Counted from the first letter of the stretch, positions 19,586-29,262 are shown. The stretch: DNA of 64,000 nt from Paenibacillus humicus NBRC 102415 (GCF_004000905.1 NZ_BIMD01000028.1:1-64000), one strand, 5' to 3'. Program-made: numbers and translations. Notes: generated by a model not told the origin, from the sequence alone.

Positions 19586-20434
19586 TTAAACAACCGTGTT
19601 GCTGATTACCTTCGAATAACCGTTCGAGGAGGCTGAGTCCGTCAGCTTCGCCAGGGAATTTACTGCTGTCTCGCTGAACAAATACCATTGGTCGCTCTTG
19701 GCGTCATGAATGAGGACCTTTGCAAATCCTTTCAGATCCTCAGCCGGGAAAGCCTCGACCAAAGTATAAACATCATAACGCTTCACGCTGCTTCCCTTGC
19801 TGTCCAGGAAGTCATATTGCTTATTTTTATAATAGGACCCAGGCACATCGATGTTGGCCCTCCACGCGAAGCTGGCAGGCGCATCGACCTTCTGGCCTTT
19901 GCCGCTATCCATGAGCTTGTAGACCGAATCGATATAGGAATTTCCATTGATCTGCTCGACGACGCCGCCCATGGTCATATGGTATTCGGTTTGAAGGGTC
20001 TTTATTGCGATATCATTAATGACCAGCGGCGGAGAATCGACCGTTACCGTGGAATTGCTGTAACCGACCGTGCAGCCAAAGGTTTCGGCAATAAATCGCA
20101 GCGGAACGAGAACCCGATTGTTTTTGACGTACGGCTTGGAGTCCAGCTGAACTTCTTCGCCATTTTTTACCGCAGTCGCACTATTGGCCTTTAGAATCAC
20201 TTTCATCTTGTTCTTCGTCAGCGTCACTTCCGAATGGGACCAATCGACCGCAGCTCCCAAATTCTCGCTGATTACACGCAAAGGCACCATGGTGCGATTG
20301 TTCTTCATTTCAGGCTTTACATCCGAAGCGACAGCTGCCCCATCAACCTTGATATGGCTGCTAGCCGCATGGGCGGCAGGCGGCGAGACGAGCACGGCTG
20401 CTGCAAGAAAGAGGCCGGGAATGATCTTCTTCAT
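19586..20434 (-). CDS. secreted copper-amine-oxidase N-terminal (stalk) domain protein
   Basis: 282 aa from ATG 20434, where the N-terminus reads MKKIIPGLFLAAAVLV, a typical signal peptide with cleavage near AHAAS; the next in-frame ATG upstream (20446) directly abuts the AAGG and is less likely. Residues about 20-130 match the copper amine oxidase N-terminal-like domain, a beta-rich module common in secreted Paenibacillaceae proteins: two repeats with the signatures NNRTMVPLRVISENLG and NNRVLVPLRFIAETFG. The C-terminal 150 residues are not recognised. No copper ligands or oxidase domain are present, so the family name describes only the stalk. Ends upstream of its own terminator and looks monocistronic. 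Confidence 0.8.
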   Translation of the reverse strand: MKKIIPGLFLAAAVLVSPPAAHAASSHIKVDGAAVASDVKPEMKNNRTMVPLRVISENLGAAVDWSHSEVTLTKNKMKVILKANSATAVKNGEEVQLDSKPYVKNNRVLVPLRFIAETFGCTVGYSNSTVTVDSPPLVINDIAIKTLQTEYHMTMGGVVEQINGNSYIDSVYKLMDSGKGQKVDAPASFAWRANIDVPGSYYKNKQYDFLDSKGSSVKRYDVYTLVEAFPAEDLKGFAKVLIHDAKSDQWYLFSETAVNSLAKLTDSASSNGYSKVISNTVV

Positions 20435-20637
20435 TTTTCCATCCATCCTTTTATAATCAATTGATTGAGAACGGGACAATCTTACAGACGGAACAACTGG
20501 AAAAAGGTTCCTGCCGAGTTGTTACCCACAGCTTGTGGATAATAACTAATCCGCAATTGTGGATAAGTCCTGGTTCGGCCTTGATTGGCCGCTGACCGCA
20601 TCGGACAAGAGCCGCAACCGTATCTGGCATGTGCAGC

Positions 20638-21313
20638 TCAATCCGTTATAAGAGCTACTTTCTCTATCCATTCGCTGTCATTCCAGATATCAGGATTGTC
20701 GATCGTCTGACCATCCCCGCGAACGATGGAATCGTAGCTGTCCTTTCCGCTCGCATACCAATCCGCAATAACTGCCTTTCCATTTGAACGATGGACAAGA
20801 AACTCGGTAGGTTCAGCATAGCTGCCCACGTCCTTTTGAACGCGCGCATCTAATTTCAAATAGACGTAGCTCTTGTCTCCTCCGTCGTACTCTGCTTTAC
20901 TAACGCCAATATCAACATCGGTCACCAGGTTATCCACAAGATTGTTCTTGAGAAACAGATCATACTGGGCTGCAATCTTTTTTTTCATATAATGATTAAG
21001 GTTTTTGTTCTCGATATAAGCATCCAAATCGATCTCCGAGCCGTTCCAGATCGCCTTGTAATAGTCAGCCAAAGCTTTTGCGCACATTTCATACGCCGTT
21101 TCAAAATCCGAACCAGCCCGATCGCCTTCAACCTCGACGGAAAAGCCGGGGGGGATCTGTCGAGCCCTGTTCTTTCGTGACGGGCAGAGCTGCTGTGTTT
21201 ATAGCACCTTTCGCGTTGCTATCTTCCACGGCGGCAGGAGTGTTTCCTTCGTCGCTGCTCTCACATCCGCACAGTGTACATACAAGCGCCAGAAGCAGGC
21301 AAGAACGTTTCAC
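20638..21313 (-). pseudogene. lipoprotein gene split by a frameshift at a run of seven G/C
   Basis: The 5' part begins at GTG 21313 (GGAGGAA 7 nt upstream) and encodes a lipoprotein signal peptide, MKRSCLLLALVCTLCGC, then about 45 residues before a stop at 21128. The remaining 160 or so residues (NTF2-like looking, ending WIEKVALITD) continue in another frame down to 20638. The two frames join at a homopolymer of seven G on the plus strand (21148-21154): with six, the reading frame runs unbroken through DPPGFSVEVEGDRAGS into MCAKALADYYKAIWNG. So this is either a frameshifted gene, a phase-variable one, or a sequencing error. The intact product would be a membrane-anchored lipoprotein of about 224 aa with unknown function. 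Confidence 0.75.
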
Positions 21314-21713
21314 CGCGCTTCCTCCAATCTGTGCGTCCGGATATGCATGTTCACGTCAGCCTCCCCTTTCTACTCAAGGAAACGAGTCGGAGCGTCCGGA
21401 AGGTTGCAATTTGGCAACCATTTCGTATGATTTTATGATGACCGTCCAGGTTGATTTGAAGTATGTTATACTAACCCTCTATAGAAAAAAACGACTCGGC
21501 GCCTTGTTTATTGGGAAACTAGTGAAGATATCCATGGTCCGTGTTCATAAATAAATAGGGTGCGTCTATCATTCCTAGGAACGACAAGTGGAATTTGCAC
21601 TTTTAAACGAGGTTTGGATACACGGTGCTTGTACCTCTCGGTGCGGCTATGAGCCTTATAAGAAGCTGGCCGCATGGAATTTGAACGGCAATTGGCAACA
21701 GGAGGTTGTGAAC
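21314..21713. other. 400-bp divergent intergenic region
   Basis: Lies between the lipoprotein gene (minus) and the YolD-like gene (plus). An AT-rich stretch at 21440-21500 holds a TATACT that could be a -10 element, but I see no well-spaced -35, and an in-frame extension of the YolD ORF back to 21588 has no ribosome binding site. No other gene seen. Confidence 0.3.
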
Positions 21714-21965
21714 ATGGCAAAGGCAAAGGTCCCCAAGCGTCCCACGAGAGATGAGTTCGTCCTGGAGGAAATAGGGAACCAAATAACCGAAGCGTATCAG
21801 GAGAATTCGGAAATCGTTCTGACGGTCTGGGGCCGGGAGGAGTTCGTGCGAGGGCAGATCGTGGTCATGGATTCCCGCACGGGCAAGGTTCATGTCCAGC
21901 AGGCGCAGGATATGGTCAAAATTCCGTTCATGGATATCATGTCCGTGGACTATCCAAGAGATTGA
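21714..21965 (+). CDS. YolD-like family protein
   Basis: 83 aa from ATG 21714, which has AGGAGG 8 nt upstream; the longer in-frame version from 21588 has no ribosome binding site. The core (VLTVWGREEFVRGQIVVM, then KVHVQQAQDMVKIPFMDI) fits the small YolD-like family of Bacillales, predicted beta-barrel proteins often found next to Y-family DNA polymerases; no polymerase gene is adjacent here. Function unknown. Followed by a strong terminator 20 bp after the stop, so it is monocistronic. Confidence 0.75.
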   Translation: MAKAKVPKRPTRDEFVLEEIGNQITEAYQENSEIVLTVWGREEFVRGQIVVMDSRTGKVHVQQAQDMVKIPFMDIMSVDYPRD

Positions 21966-21983
21966 ATTGACGGACCATGATCA

Positions 21984-22020
21984 ATACCCCAGGACCCTTT
22001 GGTCCTGGGGTATTGTTTTT
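21984..22020 (+). terminator. intrinsic terminator after the YolD-like gene
   Basis: Perfect stem AATACCCCAGGACC / GGTCCTGGGGTATT with a CTTT loop, then TGTTTTT. Plus-strand direction. Confidence 0.92.
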
Positions 22021-22163
22021 ACGAGGCGGCTTCCCCGCCACCTCCAGACGCCCTGTTGCCGGCAGCAGGCTTGAGCTGCAAGCCGGGCGAGCACGCTCCG
22101 CGGCTCCTTATGACCTTCCCGGCTCCGGCATCGGCCGGCAGCTTCGCCATAGGCGAACGGCCA

Positions 22164-23750
22164 TCAGACGATTCGGCTGGGCGCGATTCCATGATGCTGC
22201 TTGAACAGCTTGATGAAGTAGCTCTTATTGTCGTATCCGAGCGAAAATGCCGCCTCTTCCACCGATTTTCGGGAATCGCTGATGAGGGCCATCGCCCGCT
22301 CCATCTTCATCCGGTTCACGAACTCGATGAAGTTTTCTCCGGTCTCTTTCTTGAAGAGGCGGCTGAAATAACTGGGATTCAGATGCAGGTATTCCGCCGT
22401 CTCTTCAAGCGAAATCTTCCGGCTCAGGTGCAGCCTGACGTAGTTTTGCGCATCCACGATCTCGGTCTTTTTGCTGCTGCTGGCGATTCGTCCGGCCTGG
22501 GCGACGGCTTCCGCCAAAAACCTGGCCAGCCACTCCCTAAGCTCGCTGACATGCGTCATGCATCCGATCTCCTGCTGCACCCTCTCCTTGTCGTACGCCA
22601 TGCCGAGCCGCAGCTTGAGCAGCAGGTCGAGGGCAAGCTTCCAGGCCAGCTGCTTGACGGCCGCAGGCTGGAACCGGCGTTCCGCCACCAAGCCGATGAA
22701 CGCCTCCACGGCCGGGCCGACTTCGTCGCTCGTCTCCAGCAGCAAGCGGCCAAAGCGCTCCGCGTAGTGGAAATGATAGGCGAAGGGATCTTCCCGATTC
22801 CATTCCCGCTGCAGCTCGGCCTTCTTGACCGCGACCGGCCCTTCGGAGTAAAACAGCCGCTCTCCGGCTTCCTGCAGCTCTATCAGCTGCCGCCTGAGGC
22901 TTGCTCCCGTCGAGGCTTCCTCTCCGATCGCAACGGAATACTCCAGCTTCAGCACGCCGGCGAACGCCCGCTGCAGCTTCCCCGCAGCGGAGGCGGCATG
23001 CTCGTAGGGATTGCGCGCCAAGTCTTTCCTGTATCCGTAGAGCACGAAAAACGCGCTTCCCGCATGCCCCATGAACAGCATGTCCGGCTCGTCCCGCAGC
23101 AGCTCCTCGGCTGCGTTCTCCACGATGAACCTGACGGCATCCTCCTGCCGGTAGCGCCGGATCGCCTCCTGATGCCGGTGGGAGCGGAACAGCAGCGGAA
23201 TGAAATGTCCCAGGCGGGCGGGCAGGCCATGCTCCCGGAGCTGTTCCAGCAAAGTCGAAGGATCCGCATAGGCCGATGAGAGCACCTCTCTCAGCCACTG
23301 CTCCCTGGCTGCCGCCTTGCTCTTGCTCGCCTGGACGCTGAGCCGGTCCACCTTGATCTTCAGGCTCTTGTCCTCTTCGATCTTGACCTGTGCCTTGCGG
23401 ATCATTTCCGCGATGCCCTGACGGGTCAGCGACTCCTTGAGCATGTAGTCCTGAACGCCAAGCTGAACGGCTTGCTGGGCATAGTGGAATTCATCGTGGC
23501 AGGACAGAATGACGAACCGGCTCTTGGCCCCCTCGGACTGCAGCCTCCGGATCAAGCTGAGTCCGTCGAGCTCCGGCATGCCGATATCGGTCAGAATCAG
23601 GTCGGGGTATCCCCCTCGGCATGCTTCAAGAGCATCCAGCGCGTTCGTATAGGTCCCCGCCAGCTCAAAGCCGAAAGCCTCCCAAGGCACGAGCTGCTTG
23701 AGAAAGGCCAGCACCGCCACATCGTCGTCCACGAGAATGGCTTTATGCAT
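22164..23750 (-). CDS. AraC-family response regulator (YesN type)
   Basis: 528 aa. The REC domain (1-120) has D8-D10, phosphoacceptor D55 (LILTDIGMPE) and K105, all intact. A long middle region of about 290 residues follows, and the C-terminal 100 residues are two AraC helix-turn-helix motifs (ISLEETAEYLHLNPSYFSRL, then SVEEAAFSLGYDNKSYFIKLF). It overlaps the kinase gene before it by 8 bp, so the two are co-translated. Role: DNA-binding partner of the YesM-type kinase at 23743, very likely controlling the CUT1 sugar importer genes directly upstream (25620-28872). Cytoplasmic. Confidence 0.92.
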   Translation of the reverse strand: MHKAILVDDDVAVLAFLKQLVPWEAFGFELAGTYTNALDALEACRGGYPDLILTDIGMPELDGLSLIRRLQSEGAKSRFVILSCHDEFHYAQQAVQLGVQDYMLKESLTRQGIAEMIRKAQVKIEEDKSLKIKVDRLSVQASKSKAAAREQWLREVLSSAYADPSTLLEQLREHGLPARLGHFIPLLFRSHRHQEAIRRYRQEDAVRFIVENAAEELLRDEPDMLFMGHAGSAFFVLYGYRKDLARNPYEHAASAAGKLQRAFAGVLKLEYSVAIGEEASTGASLRRQLIELQEAGERLFYSEGPVAVKKAELQREWNREDPFAYHFHYAERFGRLLLETSDEVGPAVEAFIGLVAERRFQPAAVKQLAWKLALDLLLKLRLGMAYDKERVQQEIGCMTHVSELREWLARFLAEAVAQAGRIASSSKKTEIVDAQNYVRLHLSRKISLEETAEYLHLNPSYFSRLFKKETGENFIEFVNRMKMERAMALISDSRKSVEEAAFSLGYDNKSYFIKLFKQHHGIAPSRIV

Positions 23751-25497
23751 GAAGGAGCTCCTCCCTGCTCTGCAGCGGAATTTTAAGAATGATCCTCAAG
23801 CCCGCTCCAGGCTCGCTCGTCATCTCCATCTCGAACCGGATTCCATACATGATCTGCAGCCGCTCCTTTACGTTCCTAAGGCCGATGCCGGACATCGGGG
23901 CGCCGCTGCGGAACAGCTCCAGCGCCTCTTCGGCCATGCCGATGCCGTCGTCGTGGATTTGAATAAAGAGCGTCGCCTGCCGCTTCCAGGAAGTAATGGC
24001 GATTTCTCCGCTCTTTTGGCGCAGGCCATGGAGGTAAGCGTTCTCCACAAGCGGCTGCAGCGTGAACCGCGGAATCGACGCCAGCAGCGTGTCCGAGGCC
24101 AGATTGACGGTAAGCTCCGCCTGCTCATGATGCCGGAAGTTCATCAGCTGCATGTAATGCCCGACGGTAGCGACCTCTTCGTGCAGCGGAATGAACTCGT
24201 TGTTGCGGTTGATCGTCATGCGCAGCAGCGTGGACAGAGAGCCGATAATGCCCCCGATTTCCTCTTCGCCCTTCAGAATGACCTGCATGCGGATGGAGTT
24301 GAGCGTATTGAACAGGAAATGGGGGTTGATCTGCGCCTGCAGAAGCTCGAGCTCGGCCATCCGCTTGCGGGTCTGCTCCTCCTCGATCTGCACGATCATG
24401 TCCGAGATGCGGTCCAGCATGCGGTCGAAGGCAAGCCCCAGAAATCCGACCTCATGCCGTCCTCTGACGCCCGAGCGCTCGTCCAGAAAACCTTTCTCGA
24501 CTTTGGAGGCCGTCCGCGCGAGCCGGATGACGGGCTTCGTCCATTGGTTGAGAAAATAGAGCAGCAAAAGGGCGAACAGCAGGAAGAAAGCAAGCTGCAG
24601 CACGAACGTCCGGTTGAACACGCTGCCGATCCCGCTCGTGACTTTTTCGTATGGAGTGAGGCTGAGCAGGCTCCATCCGGCAAAGGGCAGCGAGTGGCTT
24701 ACCGTCAAATAATCGGCTCCGTTCCATTCGGAGCGGCCGTTCTGTCCCTGCGGCGGGGCTGGCACTGGAGCTCTGGACCCGATCTGCGACGGGTCGGTAT
24801 GAGAGACGATCACGCCGTTTTTATCCAGCAGCATCAACACCGGATCGCCTTCGTAACGAGCGAATATTTGCCGGAACTGGCCTTCGGGCTTGCTCAGGAT
24901 GATATAGGCGCTCACGCCGTTGTTGTACAGCTGGAACTTGCGGATGATCGTGACCACATGGGGATATTTATCGGCTTCCGACCGGATGTAGTTGTTTTGC
25001 GTGCCCAGCCATGTAGTCGTGTTGCCCGGCTCGGCGGCCATCTCCTCGAGCCACTTCTCCTTGTACATGAAGTTCAGGCTGTTGTTGTAGGTCGAATAAT
25101 TCGTGAAGTACAGGCCATTGGGCAGCAGAATGGTCACATAGGTCTCTCCGCCGAAAAAGGTGATCCGGTCCAGCTTCTCCGAGAGATGCCGGAACGAGAA
25201 GAAATCGACCTTCCCCGTCCCGTCCTGCTTGTATTTGTTCCAGGCGATGCGCATATCCGTTATCGTCTCGCTGTCGTATTGGATGGAATTGAAAGCGTTT
25301 ACCATATCCTGCATGATATTGGACGTATACAGCTCGGCCACTTCCAGCGACTGCTCCGCCTTCTCGACCGCTTTGGCCTTCAGCTCGTTTTTCGCATACA
25401 GCCCAAGCAGGATAAGGGTGATGACGGACGGCACGACAAGACAGAGCAGGGACATTACGATCAGCTTCTGCCTCCAGCTTATCAACGGCATGCGCAT
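23743..25497 (-). CDS. YesM-type sensor histidine kinase
   Basis: 584 aa. Two membrane helices (about 13-33 and 298-317) bracket an extracellular Cache-like sensor of about 265 residues; a HAMP linker follows, then a LytS/YesM kinase domain with phosphoacceptor H393 (LQAQINPHFLFNTLN), an N-box (LQPLVENAYLHGL) and an ATP-lid motif HDDGIGM. Starts at ATG 25497 with GGGAGG 8 nt upstream. It senses a ligand outside the cell, probably a sugar seen directly or through the neighbouring binding protein, and phosphorylates the AraC-type regulator whose gene overlaps it. Separated from the binding protein gene by a terminator, so it may be expressed by read-through or from its own promoter. Confidence 0.92.
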   Translation of the reverse strand: MRMPLISWRQKLIVMSLLCLVVPSVITLILLGLYAKNELKAKAVEKAEQSLEVAELYTSNIMQDMVNAFNSIQYDSETITDMRIAWNKYKQDGTGKVDFFSFRHLSEKLDRITFFGGETYVTILLPNGLYFTNYSTYNNSLNFMYKEKWLEEMAAEPGNTTTWLGTQNNYIRSEADKYPHVVTIIRKFQLYNNGVSAYIILSKPEGQFRQIFARYEGDPVLMLLDKNGVIVSHTDPSQIGSRAPVPAPPQGQNGRSEWNGADYLTVSHSLPFAGWSLLSLTPYEKVTSGIGSVFNRTFVLQLAFFLLFALLLLYFLNQWTKPVIRLARTASKVEKGFLDERSGVRGRHEVGFLGLAFDRMLDRISDMIVQIEEEQTRKRMAELELLQAQINPHFLFNTLNSIRMQVILKGEEEIGGIIGSLSTLLRMTINRNNEFIPLHEEVATVGHYMQLMNFRHHEQAELTVNLASDTLLASIPRFTLQPLVENAYLHGLRQKSGEIAITSWKRQATLFIQIHDDGIGMAEEALELFRSGAPMSGIGLRNVKERLQIMYGIRFEMEMTSEPGAGLRIILKIPLQSREELLHA

Positions 25498-25570
25498 GGC
25501 CCCTGCCTCCCGTCCGCGTTCCGGAATAAGTTCATCGTTCCGCCGTTCAGGCCGGACGTTTTTTAAGATG

Positions 25571-25604
25571 GAAAAGGGGATGCCGCAAGAGCATCCTCCC
25601 CCCC
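25571..25604 (-). terminator. terminator after the CUT1 binding-protein gene
   Basis: On the minus strand GGGGAGGATGC / GCATCCCC with a TCTTGCG loop, followed by TTTTCC. Placed 16 bp past the stop of the solute-binding protein. Confidence 0.65.
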
Positions 25605-25619
25605 ATTATAATTTTGGAG

Positions 25620-26984
25620 CTACTTGTTTGCATCTATAATTTTTTGCAGGCTCGCCTTGATGGAGGCCATCGTCTTATCGATGTCATTATTGCCGAGCAT
25701 GTACGTGTCCGCTTCCGCGATATAAGCCTTCTCCAGATCGCCTGCGTAGGACACCGTAATCGGCGGGATCGGCAGCTTCGTCACGCTCAGGACGTTGATC
25801 AGCGATGCCTTGTCGATTTTGTCCGGCGACTGCGTCGCGCTCACGATCCGGTCGACCTCCTGATTGATGTCGGCCTTCTTCCAAGCCGAGAACTGGTGGG
25901 TCAGCGCCATTCCTTCGGTCGACAGATAGCGCAGGAAGCGATAGGATTCTTCCTTGTGCTTGGAATGGGAGGAGATGACGAGCGGATCGGCGCCGCCGAA
26001 CGAGTAGACGTCGTCTCCGGCCGCGTTGGTCGGCCAAGGCGCGAATGCCGATACGAATGTCGCCGGAATCTTGTCGGTGCCGCCGGCCTCGGCTACCATC
26101 CACGGTCCGGTCGGGAGCATGGCGGCTTTTTGCTGGAAAAACTGATTGCGGTAAGGAATCTTCTGCGTAATGACGTCCTGATAAGGCGTCGCTGATTTAT
26201 CCGTCTTCTCCATCTCGTAGCGCAGCTCGAGCGACTGCTTCATCAGCGGGTTGTCGGCATTGAGCGTCTGGCCGTCGTCCTTCATGATGCCTTGATCCGT
26301 CGATGCGCTATAGAGCTTCAGCAGGAAGTAGTCCTTCCATTCATGGAAATGCGCGCCGTAGGTCTTGCTCGCCCCTTCGCCCTTGGTCAGCTTCTTGGCG
26401 TAGTCCCGGAATTCATCCCAGGTCCAGCTCTTCGGCACCTCGAGGTTCGCCGCGTCCAGCAGCTCCTTGTTCAGAAGAATCATCCACGGCCCGAACTTTC
26501 CCGGAAGGGAATAACGCTTGCCGTCCAGCTTTTGCTGCTCCGCCTTGTACTCGTCCTCGTATTTGACGCCTTCCTTGGCCAGATAGCCGTCCATCGGCTC
26601 CAGCATCCCGCTCGCGGCGCGCTGGGCGAAGGCCGGGGCAGAGTTCAGCGTAAAGACGTCAAAATCGTCGTCCGAAGCGTACATCAGATCGATCTTCTTG
26701 ATCGTTTCGTTCGAATCGTTCTCGACGAGCGGAACATAGTCGACTTTGATATCGGGATTCGCTTGCTGGAAGGCGTCGATGGCGGGCTGATAGACGGATG
26801 CCTTTTCCCAGCCCAGGAATTTGATGGAGACGGGCTCCTTGACGGCAGGAGCGGTGGCGCTCGGACTCGCGCCGCCAGCCTGCTTGGGCGAAGCTGCGTC
26901 GTTCGCAGATCCGTCGCCGCAGCCGGACAGCAGGCCTGTCGCCAGCAGCGCGGCCGCAGCGGCCGACAACCATTTCTTTTTCAT
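25620..26984 (-). CDS. CUT1-family sugar ABC transporter substrate-binding lipoprotein
   Basis: 454 aa. Type II signal peptide with lipobox LLSGC (C22), followed by a low-complexity Ser/Ala/Pro linker, so it is anchored on the outer face of the membrane. The rest fits the extracellular solute-binding protein family 1 fold (KIDLMYASDDDFDVFTL, LNKELLDAANLEVPKSW, GPWMVAEAGG). Starts at ATG 26984 with GGGAGG 7 nt before. It would bind an oligosaccharide and deliver it to the two permeases encoded just upstream. Third gene of the operon; no ATPase gene is nearby, as is common for CUT1 systems that share MsmX. The exact sugar cannot be told. Confidence 0.92.
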   Translation of the reverse strand: MKKKWLSAAAAALLATGLLSGCGDGSANDAASPKQAGGASPSATAPAVKEPVSIKFLGWEKASVYQPAIDAFQQANPDIKVDYVPLVENDSNETIKKIDLMYASDDDFDVFTLNSAPAFAQRAASGMLEPMDGYLAKEGVKYEDEYKAEQQKLDGKRYSLPGKFGPWMILLNKELLDAANLEVPKSWTWDEFRDYAKKLTKGEGASKTYGAHFHEWKDYFLLKLYSASTDQGIMKDDGQTLNADNPLMKQSLELRYEMEKTDKSATPYQDVITQKIPYRNQFFQQKAAMLPTGPWMVAEAGGTDKIPATFVSAFAPWPTNAAGDDVYSFGGADPLVISSHSKHKEESYRFLRYLSTEGMALTHQFSAWKKADINQEVDRIVSATQSPDKIDKASLINVLSVTKLPIPPITVSYAGDLEKAYIAEADTYMLGNNDIDKTMASIKASLQKIIDANK

Positions 26985-27087
26985 TTTTCAACCTCCCGGT
27001 TTAGGTGCATCTCTTTTTTGACAATCAAAACTTACCATAGTCCAGAGCGTGATCAGAGCTACTATTTTGACTGATCCGGAATTATTT

Positions 27088-27921
27088 TTACCCTTTTACG
27101 CCGCCCATCGCGATGCCTTCGATGACCTGCTTTTGCCCGATGACGAAGATGACGATAAGCGGCAGGATGGCCGATACGGTCCCTGCCATGATGAGAGAAT
27201 AGTAGACTCCGCTCTCCGAAGCGAATTTCTGAATGCCGAGCTGAATCGTCGAGAGACGGTCGCTGCGCAGGAAGATGAGCGGATTGGCATAGTCGTTCCA
27301 GGTCCAGATGAACCGCAGGATGCCGTAAGTGGCCAGCGCGGGCTTCACCAGCGGCAGCGTGATCTGCAGGAAGATGCGGGCATGCCCGGCGCCGTCCAGC
27401 TTGGCCGCCTCCAGGTAATCCCTGTGAATGCCGAGAAAGAACTGGCGGAGCATGAAGGTGCCCAAGGCGCTGAAGGAGCCGATCACGATCAGGCCAAGGT
27501 GGCTGTCGAACAGATGCAGCCATCTGAAGAGGAGGAACTGCGGCACGATGATGGAATAGCTCGGCACCATGAACGTCATCAGCACGACGAGAAACATGAC
27601 GTTCCTGCCCTTGAAATCCACATGCGCGAATCCATAGGCGGCCATGCTCGACACCAGGACGGATACGACCGTCGTAAGCGCGCTTACCTTGATTGTATTC
27701 CAATAATAGGTGCCGAAGGGATGCTCGCCGAACCACACCTCGCGGTAATTGCCATAGAGGTTCCAATGCTTCGGAATCCATTCGATCGGATAATTGAACA
27801 CATCGATCTCGGGCTTGAACGAAGCCGAAATCATCCACAGGAACGGCGTGATGAAGGCGGCGCCTATGATGAGCATTGCGATCGTGGCGGCCGTCCGGAC
27901 GCCTCTTTTCTGTTTATCCAT
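27088..27921 (-). CDS. CUT1-family sugar ABC transporter permease (MalG type)
   Basis: 277 aa with six predicted membrane helices and the cytoplasmic EAA loop at about residue 171 (EAAKLDGAGHARIFLQI), which contacts the ATPase. Length and pattern are normal for the MalG/AraQ type. Start ATG 27921 has GGGGTGA upstream; only 15 bp separate it from the preceding permease gene, so the two are co-transcribed. Integral to the cytoplasmic membrane as one half of the translocation pore. Confidence 0.94.
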   Translation of the reverse strand: MDKQKRGVRTAATIAMLIIGAAFITPFLWMISASFKPEIDVFNYPIEWIPKHWNLYGNYREVWFGEHPFGTYYWNTIKVSALTTVVSVLVSSMAAYGFAHVDFKGRNVMFLVVLMTFMVPSYSIIVPQFLLFRWLHLFDSHLGLIVIGSFSALGTFMLRQFFLGIHRDYLEAAKLDGAGHARIFLQITLPLVKPALATYGILRFIWTWNDYANPLIFLRSDRLSTIQLGIQKFASESGVYYSLIMAGTVSAILPLIVIFVIGQKQVIEGIAMGGVKG

Positions 27922-27936
27922 ATGTCGTCACCCCGA

Positions 27937-28872
27937 TCAGTAGTTGACCCATTTCTTTTGCCCGTACAGCTGGAACAGCGTAATCAAGAGGACAAAGCCG
28001 AACAAGATCAGCGCCATGGAGGAAGCATAACCGGTCTTGAGGTTCTCGAACGCCGTCGTATAGAGGTAGTAGGTCACGACGGAGGTGGAGTAGGCCGGTT
28101 TTCCTTCGGTCAATACCTTGATGATGTCGAACGCCTTGAACGAGCTGATGAACCCGGTGACGAGCAGGAAAAACGTCGTAGGCGACACCAGGGGTAAGGT
28201 GATCCGGCTGAACCGGGTCCACGCGCCCGCGCCGTCGATGTCCGCGGATTCGTATAGATCCTTGGGGATGGACTGCAGAGCGGCCATATAGACGATCAGG
28301 CAAAACCCGATTCCTACCCAGACCATGATGATCATGACGGACGGCAGGGCATAACGGATATCCGCGAGCCAGGTGGGCGGGCTGCTCACGCCGAGGGAAC
28401 GCAGAAATTGATTGATCGGACCGTAGGACGGCTGGAAGAGCAGCTGGAAGCAGATCGAGACGGCCACGATGCTGGAGATATACGGCATGAAAAAGATGAT
28501 TTTAAAGAGGCCCTTCCAGTAGACCAGCCTGTCGATGATGACCGCGAGGACCAGAGAGATGATCAGCTGGATAGGGACGACGAGCAGCAGCCAGAGGTTG
28601 TTCTTGAGCGAGGTGAGGAAGACATCGTCGTCGAACAGCCTGGAAAAGTTTTTAAAGCCGGTGAATTTGAGCTTGTCGACGCCGGAAATAAAGCTCCAAT
28701 CCGAAAAGCTGAGAATAAAGGTAAGGAGCGTCGGGATGATCGTCAGGATCAACAAGCCCAGAAACATCGGTCCGATGAAGATGTAGCCCGAGAGCGTCTC
28801 CCTCCGCCGGGCGGCTGAACGGACGCGCGGCTTCGGCTTGCTCCTGGCCGTCTTCAGGATGGTATTGTTCAT
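27937..28872 (-). CDS. CUT1-family sugar ABC transporter permease (UgpA/MalF type)
   Basis: 311 aa from ATG 28872, chosen because AAGGGG lies 8 nt upstream; a GTG three codons earlier sits inside that site. Six or more membrane helices follow a basic cytoplasmic N-terminus (KPKPRVRSAARRRE), with an EAA-type loop ESADIDGAGAWTRFSRI in the second half. First gene of the importer operon. The 150-bp region upstream holds no gene and should contain the promoter, but no clear operator is visible. Confidence 0.93.
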   Translation of the reverse strand: MNNTILKTARSKPKPRVRSAARRRETLSGYIFIGPMFLGLLILTIIPTLLTFILSFSDWSFISGVDKLKFTGFKNFSRLFDDDVFLTSLKNNLWLLLVVPIQLIISLVLAVIIDRLVYWKGLFKIIFFMPYISSIVAVSICFQLLFQPSYGPINQFLRSLGVSSPPTWLADIRYALPSVMIIMVWVGIGFCLIVYMAALQSIPKDLYESADIDGAGAWTRFSRITLPLVSPTTFFLLVTGFISSFKAFDIIKVLTEGKPAYSTSVVTYYLYTTAFENLKTGYASSMALILFGFVLLITLFQLYGQKKWVNY

Positions 28873-29028
28873 GGCTCGCACCCCTTCATCATTATCGATC
28901 TCTGTACAAATCGTACCGAAGATCGCCGAAGGGAATAAGCCTTGGAAATGACCGATTTGAAAATATTTTTACTTTTTCATGATGGGAACCTTAGAGGCAG
29001 CCCCGGCGTTCGGGCTTGCGGACAGATC

Positions 29029-29057
29029 AAAACGGAGATGCGCAAGCGCACCTCCGT
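29029..29057 (-). terminator. terminator-like hairpin
   Basis: On the minus strand ACGGAGGTGCGC / GCGCATCTCCGT with a TT loop, followed by TTTTG. It lies just past the remnant ORF at 29067. Confidence 0.6.
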
Positions 29058-29066
29058 TCCCGGCAT

Positions 29067-29237
29067 CTATTTAGCTTTAATAGTAGAAATGGCTTTGTTA
29101 TAGCTTGTAATATCGTGAATACCGTTCAGCAGCAGGCGTTCCGGTTCCTTCATGGCGGGAAAAGAATAGGTCTGCTCCCGTAGGACCTTCTGGATGTATG
29201 ATCTGTAGAAAGCAGAAACCCTTCTAGGCAAATAGAG
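29067..29237 (-). pseudogene. remnant of a gene 3' end
   Basis: A 56-codon open stretch with no start codon or ribosome binding site that ends in TAG and is followed by a terminator hairpin. The peptide (for example SAFYRSYIQKVLREQTYSF, then LLLNGIHDITSYNKAIS) looks like genuine coding sequence rather than random DNA, so it is probably the surviving C-terminus of a deleted gene. Family not recognised. Confidence 0.4.
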
Positions 29238-29262
29238 TCAACTTCCTAGAGCGAAGTCCTTA

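Noticed and set aside
21441-21480. Sigma-A promoter ahead of the YolD-like gene
   Set aside because: TATACT is present but no -35 with 16-18 bp spacing could be found.
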